Shown: in pieces, positions 20,701 to 28,382 of the stretch | How the letters are laid out: each line of letters starts with the position of its first letter | Numbering within the stretch: position 1 is the stretch's first letter | Assembly (NCBI RefSeq): GCF_009734185.1 | Contig: NZ_CP046393.1 | Location: forward strand, 1-64,000 | Direction: 5' to 3' | DNA from: Commensalibacter melissae | GTDB taxonomy: Bacteria > Pseudomonadota > Alphaproteobacteria > Acetobacterales > Acetobacteraceae | Length of the DNA: 64,000 nt | Notes under the pieces: model-generated | What the model was told of the DNA's origin: nothing | Seen by the model: only the letters and a program-made list of their open reading frames with translations | Database searches by the model: none | Program-made: the position numbers and the translations under genes

Positions 20701-22771
20701 CAATGAGATTGTCCTGCTGGCCTATTATATCGCCACGATCAATATTGAATCAACCTATCACAGTATAATGACGCAACAAAACGATGCTGGCAAAACAGAA
20801 AAGAAAGAAGGGGAATATACATCCTTTGCCGGAATCTGTCTGACCGACACGTTCGAAATGGCGAAAGGCAGGCAAAAGGATATCGGAAAGGATATCCTGC
20901 TAAGGGAAAACAATGAACGGGTTTCCCGTCAGCAGGCCCTTGACATTCAAGTTATCATGAGCAATCCGCCCTATTCCGCGGGGCAGGAATCCGCCAATGA
21001 CAATAATGCCAATCTTTCCTATCCAGACCTGGATGAAAGAATTCGTGAAACCTATGCCAAATATTCAACGGCAACCAATAAAAACGCGTTGTATGACAGT
21101 TACATAAGGGCCATCCGCTGGGCATCGGATCGAATCAGGGAATGCGGTGTTCTCGGTTTTGTCAGCAATGCCAGCTTTATCGACAGCAACACTTGTGATG
21201 GCTTGAGAAAATGTCTGGCTGAAGAATTCACCAGCCTTTATATTTTTCATTTACGCGGTAATGCAAGAACTTCCGGAGAGCAAAGACGTAAAGAAAAAGA
21301 TAATATATTTAATATAGGAAGTCGTGCCCCCATTGCCATTTCAATTCTGGTTAAAAACCCCAATCAAAACCAGAGGGGACAAATATATTTTCACGATATT
21401 GGCGATTACCTCATCCGTCAGCAAAAACTGGAAACAATACGGAAATTCGGCAATATCGATGGAATCACCCGACACAACGGCTGGATCAATATTGTTCCTG
21501 ACCGGTTCAATGACTGGATCAATCAGCGCGATCCAGATTTCAATGCCTATATTCCCATGGGTGATAAAAAGGATAGGCAAACAATAAGCATTTTTGAAAA
21601 TTATTCTAACGGTATCAAAACAAATAGAGATGCCTGGGTTTATAATGCCTCATCCAAAAAATTGATTGCCAATATCCAAAAATCCATTCAGTTCTACAAT
21701 GGCGAGGTTGATCGCTATCTTGCCCAACCCCAATCCACCAAAATTATAAAGGCTGAAGATTTCGTCATTTTTGATTCAACCAGGTTTTCATGGGATTTTG
21801 CCAATAAACAAGATTTAACTAAAGGAAAAAAATATCAGTTTGATTCTTCCTCCCTATATAAATCCCTATATCGTCCCTTCACGAAATCTTACTTGTATTT
21901 TAACAAAGATTTAAATAATCGACGTTATCAAATGCCACAGATTTTTCCAACTGCACAGACTGATAATCAAATATTATGTTTATCTGTAACTGGAACAAAA
22001 AAATTTAGTATTTTAATTTGTAATTTAGTTCCAGATTTACATTTAATTGGCGATGCACAATGTTTTCCCCTATATCTCTATGACATTTCTCCCCGTGAAA
22101 ATGATTTGTTGGAAAAGGAAACACCCAAAAGACGGGACGCCATCTCCAATGATGCCCTAAAACATTTTCAGGCCGCCTATCCCGATCAGGCCATCACCAG
22201 GGAGGATATTTTCTATTACATTTACGGCCTGCTTCACAGTGAAGATTACCGCAGCCGTTATGAGGACAATCTGACCAAGGATCTTCCCCGTATTCCCCGT
22301 GTCAAGTCGTTTGATGATTTTACCGCCTTCACACAGGCGGGACGCATGCTTGCCGACCTGCACCTGAATTATGAAACTGTTGACTGTTACACCGGGGTTG
22401 AAATTGATGGGTTAACCCTTACCCCATCAGGAATTGTCGGGGGGAAAGACCATGAATTTCACGTTACCAAAATGAGGTTTCCCCAAAGGAATCAGAAAAC
22501 GGAAGTCATTTACAATGACTGTTTCACCATCAGAAACATACCTGAGGAGGCCTATGACTATATCGTAAATGGAAAATCGGCCCTGGAATGGGTTATGGAA
22601 CGCCAATCCGTTACAACAGACAAAAAAACAGGCATTACCAATGATGCCAACGACTGGGCCATTGAAACCATGCATGATCCAAAATATCCGCTTGAACTAT
22701 TTCTTCGTGTCATAACTGTCAGTCTGGCAACAAGTAAAATTGTCAATGCCTTGCCTAAACTGAAACTGTAA
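17795..22771 (+). CDS. Type ISP restriction-modification enzyme (nuclease-helicase-methyltransferase single chain)
   Basis: A 1658-residue single polypeptide combining all restriction-modification functions. It starts with an Mrr-like nuclease (Asp72 in TGIDLVGV, Gln86-Cys-Lys88 in FQCKNY). An SF2 translocase follows: GTGKT 200-204, DEAH 333-336 and SVGRVMRKAPGKK. Next comes an N6-adenine methyltransferase with DPFTGTGTF (936-944) and NPPY (1057-1060). A target-recognition C-terminal part follows. This order and size match LlaGI/LlaBIII-type enzymes, which cut after translocation and methylate one strand. Most of the gene is about 45-50% GC, but the target-recognition part is far more AT-rich. 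A solitary gene with no separate specificity or helper gene nearby. Start codon ATG lacks a strong ribosome site. Confidence 0.92.
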   Translation: MTSALQSLLEQFRHATQTERDKGTSFENLMIKYFKTEPAYKNKYKDILPYSDWVSCYGKILNITDKKDTGIDLVGVTLNNELHAFQCKNYDPDRTISKNDIDSFFTASGKKYFTYRYIISTTDKWTENAENALENQNPPVSKIDLHHLEQSVIDWSKYLHEEKPVLKPKKKLLDHQASALEAVQHGLKTADRGKLIMACGTGKTFTSLKIAETMAGKGKTVLFLVPSLSLLSQSLTEWTQESAIEINSFAVCSDSDVGKKHAREDDRVIAGISDLQYPATTHAESLKKAFHVALDNNPEAMTVIFSTYHSIEVLNQAQQDENAIPAFDLVICDEAHRTTGATYEGDDESAFVRIHDNEYILGKKRLYMTATPRIYAEASKKKARDESIVVYSMDDPAIYGEDLYVITFSQAVSRNLLVDYKVIVLAVEESHINRRLQELLKDQDNALKVDDAAKIVGCWKALSKQGLYENPDNSADPMQRAVAFCQVIEATYKGRTHKVSSKLIAEMFGKVVEQYQHHETEERSKENLDALPDRALSMTCEAEHIDGGMNAGEKETKLEWLKSEIPENTCRILSNVRCLSEGVDVPALDAVLFLTARSSQVDVVQSVGRVMRKAPGKKLGYVILPIVIPAGIEPEKALDDNQTYRVVWQVLNALRSHDDRFDATINKLEFNGKAPSRIEVIAVADKIGPKRQKQTRSQELVARARKSHIIGQASPPSSNRQGDLVFEVGEIERALYAKIVKKCGNRHHWEDWANDVAKIAQTHIDRIQHILDNPKNHQAIHLFNEFAKELRNDINQNLDDHEIIEMLAQHMVTKPVFDALFGHYRFTEHNPISKGMQKILEQLDREKLDKERATLQSFYESVKMRATGIDSVQGRQRIIIELYDKFFRNAFPRMTERLGIVYTPVEVVDFIIHSIEHVLKTEFGSSLAEPNVHILDPFTGTGTFITRMLQSGIITKDKLPHKYKREIHANEIVLLAYYIATINIESTYHSIMTQQNDAGKTEKKEGEYTSFAGICLTDTFEMAKGRQKDIGKDILLRENNERVSRQQALDIQVIMSNPPYSAGQESANDNNANLSYPDLDERIRETYAKYSTATNKNALYDSYIRAIRWASDRIRECGVLGFVSNASFIDSNTCDGLRKCLAEEFTSLYIFHLRGNARTSGEQRRKEKDNIFNIGSRAPIAISILVKNPNQNQRGQIYFHDIGDYLIRQQKLETIRKFGNIDGITRHNGWINIVPDRFNDWINQRDPDFNAYIPMGDKKDRQTISIFENYSNGIKTNRDAWVYNASSKKLIANIQKSIQFYNGEVDRYLAQPQSTKIIKAEDFVIFDSTRFSWDFANKQDLTKGKKYQFDSSSLYKSLYRPFTKSYLYFNKDLNNRRYQMPQIFPTAQTDNQILCLSVTGTKKFSILICNLVPDLHLIGDAQCFPLYLYDISPRENDLLEKETPKRRDAISNDALKHFQAAYPDQAITREDIFYYIYGLLHSEDYRSRYEDNLTKDLPRIPRVKSFDDFTAFTQAGRMLADLHLNYETVDCYTGVEIDGLTLTPSGIVGGKDHEFHVTKMRFPQRNQKTEVIYNDCFTIRNIPEEAYDYIVNGKSALEWVMERQSVTTDKKTGITNDANDWAIETMHDPKYPLELFLRVITVSLATSKIVNALPKLKL

Positions 22772-23008
22772 CAGTCAACAGAAATGATATTCAAGGAACA
22801 ATCCTCATATAAACCAATTGTTATAAAGACAGAATGTTATCGTTGAAACTTGTCTCTTAAGAACGCGAATTTAATAATTCAAAATATTGTACCCACTTTT
22901 TATCGCATAATCTGTCATGAACTGACAAGAACATGATAGGAAAAAAAATGATTTTTTTGGGAAAAACAAGGTATCTGTCAGGAATTGGCAATATCCAACC
23001 CGTTTAAA

Positions 23009-23084
<76 letters not shown>

Positions 23085-23300
23085 TTTTGAAAAAAATATA
23101 TAACGGTTAAACCTGTAGATGGCAAGTTAAAAATGGTAACTTTTAATTTTTATCAAATGATGAAAAATTCAGACAATATTCCGGCTTTCTTTGATCAATA
23201 TCCACTTCAGGAAAGATATTCAAAACAAAATCCGAACATATCTATCATCCGAACAGCAATTATTGATTGAACCAACAACAAACATCCCGGATTTCATCAA

Positions 23301-23741
23301 TTATTCAGGTTTGGTCGCAAAAGCGATCGCAAAACGGTTCCAGGCATTGATAACATTAATGGTAACCGTCAACTCGACAATTTCCTGATCATCAAAATGT
23401 TTTCTGACCTGACTGTAAATTTCATCAGGGGCATGTTTTTCCGATACAAGCGTCAGTGTTTCCGTCCATAATAAGGCTGCCTGTTCCCGTTCATTGAAAT
23501 AGGATGTCTCCCGCCAGGCACTGAGGGTCAAGATCCGTTTCAAATCCTCGCCTGCAGCCAGGGCATCCCTGGTATGCATATCAATGCAGAAAGCGCAGCC
23601 ATTAATCTGGGAAGCCCTTATCTTTACCAATTCCCTCAATGAAACGGGAAGGATTGACTTTTTTGAAGCCTCTTCCAAATTCCACATGGCCTTCATCATT
23701 TCAGGAGCGGCCTTAAAATAATTCAGTCGTTTTTCTACCAT
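23301..23741 (-). CDS. AhpD-like carboxymuconolactone decarboxylase-family protein
   Basis: A 146-residue all-helical protein with the AhpD-type redox motif INGCAFCIDMHTRDA, that is Cys-x-x-Cys followed by His, preceded by a conserved Glu in LRELVKIRASQ. Such proteins are thiol-dependent peroxidase partners, though many have no assigned role. A start at 23741 is preceded by AAAGGGAA, a good ribosome site. It is divergent from hemE across the putative origin region. Confidence 0.88.
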   Translation of the reverse strand: MVEKRLNYFKAAPEMMKAMWNLEEASKKSILPVSLRELVKIRASQINGCAFCIDMHTRDALAAGEDLKRILTLSAWRETSYFNEREQAALLWTETLTLVSEKHAPDEIYSQVRKHFDDQEIVELTVTINVINAWNRFAIAFATKPE

Positions 23742-24210
23742 CTCAAATTCCCTTTCTAAAATAAATTTTGGTTTCCCATAATAAAGAATATCTATTATAA
23801 GATGTATTTACAATGAATTTTATTTTCGGTTTTTCCAAATCGATTCCGACAATTTTTCATCTGATTTTATGATTGGGGTACAATGAGGTACATGGGGATT
23901 AAATTTCAAGAAAAATAGTCAGGTACTGAGTACCGGGGATTGTACCCTTTTTTTATTTTTCAGTGAGTTGTACACAGGTTTGGTTTAACAATATCTGGAT
24001 AACCTAAATTTATTGAATGAATTCAACCTGTTAAAATCTGTACACTCTGTTGGAAAAATGGGGTACATTTTTTAAATAACGGGTACCACAGTACTAACAG
24101 GATTTATAAACAAACATCAAAAAATTTAAATTTTCTTTTTATTTTAAAGGACATGAAAAAGAAAAAAAAATTTGATACTGTTTTATCAAGACGAATAAGA
24201 AAGAATATGA
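23742..24210. other. Gene-free hemE upstream region, candidate replication origin
   Basis: 469 bp with no convincing ORF. It contains ten GTAC tetranucleotides between 23878 and 24094, several as GGGTACA or its complement. It also has TCTGGATAA at 23994-24002, one mismatch from the DnaA box TGTGGATAA, and TTGTACACA at 23968-23976. AT-rich tracts border both ends. In Caulobacter and Rickettsia the chromosomal origin lies directly upstream of hemE, as here. Origin function is an inference; the region must also contain the hemE and ahpD-like promoters. Confidence 0.45.
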
Positions 24211-25275
24211 ATGTTAAAATCTGAAAAAAAATTGATGAAAGTTCTGAAAGGGGAAAAAATATGGCCACCCCCTTTATGGATGATGCGACAGGCAGGAAGA
24301 TTTTTACCTGAATTTCGAAAATTAAGGGAACAGGCTGATTTTCTTACACGTTGTCTGACACCTGATCTTGCCGCTGAAATAACATTGCAACCCATAAGAC
24401 GTTTTGCTTTTGACACCGCCATCCTTTTTTCAGATATTTTAATCCTGCCATGGGCGATGGGACAAAAATTACAGTTTGTTGAAGGAAAAGGCCCCATTTT
24501 ACACCCTATTCATTCGGAGGAGGATCTGAAAAAACTCCATCCGAAACAGATTGATGAAAAAATTGAACCGGTCCTGATCACCCTGCAAAATCTTAATAAA
24601 TTGCTTAATAATGGTGAATCGATTGGAAAAGCCTCACCTGGATCGGTAACCCTGATGGGATTTACAGGATCGCCTTTTACAGTTGCCTGCTACATGGTTG
24701 AAGGTAAATCCTCGAAAGATTTTTCAACTGTGTTTAAAATGATTTATCAAAATCCTGACTTGTTTGATAAGATCATTGATCTTCTTGCAGAAACAACAGC
24801 AACCTATCTTTGTCATCAAGTAAGGGCCGGTGCCGAAGCCATTATGCTTTTTGACAGTTGGGCGGGTCTGCTCCCTTCAACCCTGTTTCAGCGTTATGTC
24901 ATTGATCCCACCCGACAAATCATTGACAGAATCAGACAGGTCTATCCTCTGGTCCCGATTATCGGTTTCCCGAGGTTGGCCGGGACACAACTGCTAACCT
25001 ATATTGAACGGACAGGTTTAAATACGGTTGGAGTGGATCAATATAACGATATATCCTTCTTAAACCGTCAGGTATCCCCCACAGTTGGATTTCAGGGTAA
25101 TCTTGATCCCTTGTGTCTGTTATATGGCGGGAACATGCTTCAGAAGGAAATTCATCGCTTATGTCATGAATTGAAAAACAGGCCGCATATTTTTAATCTA
25201 GGTCATGGAATATTACCTGCAACCCCTATTGAACATGTCGAAGAATTGGTTAACACTGTACATAATTTAAAATAA
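24211..25275 (+). CDS. hemE: Uroporphyrinogen decarboxylase
   Basis: Decarboxylates uroporphyrinogen III to coproporphyrinogen III in haem synthesis. The 354-residue protein has the family start PPLWMMRQAGRFLPEFR and FSDILILPWAMG. It also has FTGSPFTVACYMVEG, FDSWAGLLP and the late NLGHGILPATPIEHVE. An upstream overlapping ATG at 24205 runs into a stop after five codons, so 24211 is the start. It heads a plus-strand group with a HAD phosphatase and hemJ, leading away from the candidate origin. Confidence 0.96.
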   Translation: MLKSEKKLMKVLKGEKIWPPPLWMMRQAGRFLPEFRKLREQADFLTRCLTPDLAAEITLQPIRRFAFDTAILFSDILILPWAMGQKLQFVEGKGPILHPIHSEEDLKKLHPKQIDEKIEPVLITLQNLNKLLNNGESIGKASPGSVTLMGFTGSPFTVACYMVEGKSSKDFSTVFKMIYQNPDLFDKIIDLLAETTATYLCHQVRAGAEAIMLFDSWAGLLPSTLFQRYVIDPTRQIIDRIRQVYPLVPIIGFPRLAGTQLLTYIERTGLNTVGVDQYNDISFLNRQVSPTVGFQGNLDPLCLLYGGNMLQKEIHRLCHELKNRPHIFNLGHGILPATPIEHVEELVNTVHNLK

Positions 25276-25289
25276 TTGGGAGATTGGGA

Positions 25290-26024
25290 ATGGACGATAG
25301 AATAAAACAGGTCATTCAACAGGCACCGCAGGCTGTTCATACTAATGGATCTTTAAAACTGGTTATTTTTGATTGCGATGGTGTTCTGGTTGAAAGTGAG
25401 CATATTGTGGCAGAAATTATGGGAAAAGAAGCTCGTCAATATGGATGGAACATAACCGATAAACAGGCCCGTGAAGAATTTACCGGAGTGCAAATGGTGG
25501 ATATCGGAAAAAAGATAGCCAAGCATGCAAAAAGGAATTTACCGGATAACTGGGCTGAGGAAGCACATAAAAAGGTTGTCGAGGGCATGTTCGGCAATGT
25601 GGAAAAAATTCCTGGCGTTGAATCAATTCTGCAAACCCTACATGATTTGAAAATACCTTATCGTGTCGGTTCGAATTCCTCACAGGAGGAAATGAAAACA
25701 AAATTTGAGAAAACCGGATTGATGAAGTGGTTTCCCAAGGATCGTATTCATTCTGCTTATGAGGTTAGAAATTCAAAGCCTTTTCCTGACCTTTATTTGT
25801 ATGCTGCTGAAGAAGAGGGGGTTAACCCTGATGAATGTCTGGTTATCGAGGATTCTGATACAGGTTTAAAAGCTGCCTATGATGCGGGGATGGCCTGTAT
25901 GTTATTGAGGGATTTAAATAAAGCAGCACCAAATTATAAAGGGGTCATCCGTGTTGATTCTCTTCAGAAAGCTATCGATATCATAAAGGAAATTGTTCAA
26001 TCTCAGCATAACAGGGAACATTAG
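25290..26024 (+). CDS. HAD-superfamily phosphatase
   Basis: A 244-residue haloacid dehalogenase-type hydrolase. Motif I is IFDCDGVLVESE with nucleophile Asp28 and acid Asp30. Motif II is VGSNSSQEE, the Lys of motif III is in NSKPFPDLYL, and motif IV is VIEDSDTGLKAA. It resembles phosphoglycolate/beta-phosphoglucomutase-like members, but the substrate cannot be told. The ATG at 25290 with upstream GGGAG is preferred to the TTG at 25284. Lies 14 bp after hemE and 2 bp before hemJ. Confidence 0.88.
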   Translation: MDDRIKQVIQQAPQAVHTNGSLKLVIFDCDGVLVESEHIVAEIMGKEARQYGWNITDKQAREEFTGVQMVDIGKKIAKHAKRNLPDNWAEEAHKKVVEGMFGNVEKIPGVESILQTLHDLKIPYRVGSNSSQEEMKTKFEKTGLMKWFPKDRIHSAYEVRNSKPFPDLYLYAAEEEGVNPDECLVIEDSDTGLKAAYDAGMACMLLRDLNKAAPNYKGVIRVDSLQKAIDIIKEIVQSQHNREH

Positions 26025-26026
26025 TA

Positions 26027-26476
26027 ATGATGTCCTCTCTATTGCCTTATGTCCTGTGGATAAAAGCTTTGCATGTCATTTCAGTTATTGCCTGGATGGC
26101 AGGTCAGTTTTACTTGCCCCGGTTATTTGTCTATCATTGTCAGGTAAACAAAGAAACAGATGAAAATGAAAGATTTAAAATAATGGAGTATAAATTGCTT
26201 CGTTATATTATTAATCCTGCAATGATGGCGGCTTTTTTATTTGGAATTTTATTGGCCTTGACTCCTGGGATCATTGATTGGCATGCAAAATGGTGGGTGG
26301 TTAAGCTGGTGGCTTTATTGATCTTAACAGGATATCATGGGTTTTGTTCACGTTGGCGTCGGCAATTTGCTGCAAATAACAATCATCATTCTGAAAAATT
26401 TTATCGCTGGATGAATGAGATCCCTACAATATTAATGATTATTATTGTTATCATGGTTATTGTGCAGCCTTTTTAA
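26027..26476 (+). CDS. hemJ: Protoporphyrinogen IX oxidase HemJ (UPF0093)
   Basis: Small membrane protein oxidising protoporphyrinogen IX to protoporphyrin IX, the penultimate haem step. The 149-residue sequence has four hydrophobic helices. Conserved His of helix 1 is in LWIKALHVISVIAWMAG, followed by FYLPRLFVYH, which is the HemJ signature. WHAKWWVVKL is in the third helix. Two base pairs after the HAD gene; co-location with hemE supports the assignment. Confidence 0.92.
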   Translation: MMSSLLPYVLWIKALHVISVIAWMAGQFYLPRLFVYHCQVNKETDENERFKIMEYKLLRYIINPAMMAAFLFGILLALTPGIIDWHAKWWVVKLVALLILTGYHGFCSRWRRQFAANNNHHSEKFYRWMNEIPTILMIIIVIMVIVQPF

Positions 26477-26498
26477 TATTTTAAAAATATTTTTAATT

Positions 26499-26537
26499 AC
26501 AGCAATTGTTACAAATATAAATTGTAACAATTGCTGT
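26499..26537. terminator. Long perfect inverted repeat between hemJ and a convergent gene
   Basis: Two perfect 16-base arms, ACAGCAATTGTTACAA (26499-26514) and TTGTAACAATTGCTGT (26522-26537), flank a 7-base loop. It lies between converging genes. The T-tract is poor on both sides, so a bidirectional terminator is likely but not certain; it could also serve as an mRNA 3'-end stabiliser. Confidence 0.6.
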
Positions 26538-26554
26538 TCATACAGGATCAGTCC

Positions 26555-27334
26555 TTAATCATTATATTTCTGGGAAGCGTTACAACTGACCCATTGATAG
26601 GATTTTGGAGAGGATTTGTTATAGGATAACATGAACTGATTTTTTTCTTTTTGACAGATATTGTTTTGTTTTAGCAAACCAAGAACAGTTGAATATTCTT
26701 TCTCGCAGGTTTCCCTATCATTTTTTTCCTCTTTGCATTTTCTAGCCAGTGCAGCCTGTTGTCTGAATAAGGGATATAGATCTGGAGGAACGATATTGGG
26801 TATATCCATTGTCGTGAATTCATCAATTTTTGAGGAAAATGGAGGGGGAAGAATAATGTAATGATCTTTGGCGAAATTCTCCATTTCATTTATTGCCTTA
26901 TTGATTCCAGCTAGGGGAATAGTGTATTTTTTTTGTTCATCAACAATTAATGTGAATATTTTTTGTTGTTTCAGATTATTGATAAATTGAACGGTACTAA
27001 TAGGTTCCAGGACAGTTTTGTAAGTGTCTGTTTCCTCTTTCTTTAATTCACAGGTAAAATCACCAACATCTAGTTCAATAACGGGTTGATTGCTCCGTAA
27101 TTTGTTAAGGGTAATGGAAATTCTTAATGAATAGCTGTAAGGATGCAATTTTATTGTAAGATCATTATTCTGCCCGGTGGAAGTTAACCAGGTTCGAGTG
27201 TAATTTTTGGTTAGCGACCAGTTTTCATAATGATCTTCTTGAATAAAAAAAGGATCCTTTGCATTGGTTTTTGCAATGAAGCTATTGCAAATAATCATAA
27301 GAAATATAAAAATGTATAAAAATTTTTTTAACAT
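26555..27334 (-). CDS. Secreted protein of unknown function
   Basis: About 259 residues. The start at 27334 is favoured over 27358 because AAAGGAA precedes it and MLKKFLYIFIFLMIICNSFI gives a clean signal peptide, cleaved around KTNA-KD. The mature protein is Lys/Asn-rich with five Cys (one near 80, four in the last 60 residues), suggesting periplasmic disulfides. The N-terminal WSLTKNYTRTWL resembles the style of IalB-like proteins, but I cannot assign a family. Very AT-rich, isolated gene. Confidence 0.7.
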   Translation of the reverse strand: MLKKFLYIFIFLMIICNSFIAKTNAKDPFFIQEDHYENWSLTKNYTRTWLTSTGQNNDLTIKLHPYSYSLRISITLNKLRSNQPVIELDVGDFTCELKKEETDTYKTVLEPISTVQFINNLKQQKIFTLIVDEQKKYTIPLAGINKAINEMENFAKDHYIILPPPFSSKIDEFTTMDIPNIVPPDLYPLFRQQAALARKCKEEKNDRETCEKEYSTVLGLLKQNNICQKEKNQFMLSYNKSSPKSYQWVSCNASQKYND

Positions 27335-27559
27335 AGAATTTCCTTTAAAAAATAACAAAAAGAATGAAATATATCAGGATTTTAATAATATTAAAAAAAA
27401 TATAGAGTAATTAATCTTTATATTTTAAAAAATATTTGTTAATTAAAGTTATTATTGTAATATAAATTAATGTTATTAATTGTTTTTTCTTTCCTTCGTA
27501 AATATATAAAGGTGAATACTACGATACAATTCTAAACTTATTATTAAGAAAGTTGCAAA

Positions 27560-27832
27560 ATGACCAATACACGAATTCCCACATATTTACATATTGTAAG
27601 CACAATCGGAATTCTTACGGCATGTTTTATGTATGTATCTTATATTCCTCAAATTATCAATAATCTTAATGGTCATCCAACTCCACCTTATCAGCCCGCT
27701 GTGGCTGCCGTAAACTGTATACTGTGGGTATGGTATGCTGTACGTGTCAAAAACTGGCCCGTAGCGATCGCGAATGCTCCTGGAATTTTATTTGGAATTA
27801 TCGCTGCGATTACTGCATTGTTTTATCAATAA
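27560..27832 (+). CDS. SemiSWEET sugar transporter, copy 1
   Basis: A 90-residue protein with three transmembrane helices, the half-unit of SWEET/MtN3 transporters that dimerises to pass mono- or disaccharides down their gradient. The PQ motif is in YVSYIPQIINNL, the conserved Trp-Tyr is in LWVWYAVRVKNWPVAIANAP, and the Asn-Ala-Pro-Gly of helix 3 follows. It has a near copy 64 bp downstream, so a tandem duplication. The 200-bp AT-rich gap upstream probably holds its promoter. Confidence 0.88.
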   Translation: MTNTRIPTYLHIVSTIGILTACFMYVSYIPQIINNLNGHPTPPYQPAVAAVNCILWVWYAVRVKNWPVAIANAPGILFGIIAAITALFYQ

Positions 27833-27896
27833 AATAATTTTTCGAACTAATTTTCGTAATAGAAAACTTGCAATAATTCTAAGGTAAAGAACAAAA

Positions 27897-28169
27897 ATGT
27901 TAGAAAAAGATCAAATTCCCAAATACATTCATATTGTGGGTTGGATAGCCACCATAACGGCATGTTGTATGTATGTTTCATATGTTTTTCAGATTATTGA
28001 TAATCTTCATGGTCAAATTACACCTCCCTATCAACCGGCTGTGGCTGCTGTAAATGGTGCATTATGGGTTTGGTACGCTGTTAAAATCAAAGACTGGCCC
28101 GTGGCAATCTCAAACGCTCCAGGTATTGTTTTTGGTGCGATAGCTTGTATAACCGCAATACAATTCTGA
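27897..28169 (+). CDS. SemiSWEET sugar transporter, copy 2 (PQ motif altered)
   Basis: A 90-residue paralogue of the preceding gene. TPPYQPAVAAVN and LWVWYAV are identical blocks in both. In helix 1 the Pro-Gln pair reads Phe-Gln (YVSYVFQIIDNL), so the helix-breaking Pro thought to act as a hinge is missing. The termini also differ, so this is not a recent exact duplication. It may form heterodimers with copy 1 or have a changed role. The start ATG has an upstream AAGG at a reasonable distance. Confidence 0.86.
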   Translation: MLEKDQIPKYIHIVGWIATITACCMYVSYVFQIIDNLHGQITPPYQPAVAAVNGALWVWYAVKIKDWPVAISNAPGIVFGAIACITAIQF

Positions 28170-28189
28170 TTATCATATGAATTCTTGAT

Positions 28190-28229
28190 TATATTGCTTT
28201 GTATATCTAATAAATAGCAAAGCAATATA
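28190..28229. repeat. Perfect 12-bp inverted repeat after the SemiSWEET pair
   Basis: TATATTGCTTTG (28190-28201) and CAAAGCAATATA (28218-28229) enclose a 16-base AT-rich loop. No T-run follows, so terminator function is uncertain. Position just past the second SemiSWEET stop fits a transcript 3' end. Confidence 0.45.
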
Positions 28230-28382
28230 ACGTTTAAATATTTAAATTATTATAAAAAAGTATTGGCAAATATATGTGGAAAATAAGGAAAGTAAATCTA
28301 TAATAACAATAAATTGAATTGATAATAATTATAAATATTAAAGATAATAATTCTTTAACCTTATGGATAAAGGATTATTTTT

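Noticed and set aside
23191-23388. 65-codon plus-strand ORF near the AhpD-like gene
   Set aside because: Half of it is antisense to the AhpD-like C-terminus and no ribosome site or family match is visible.
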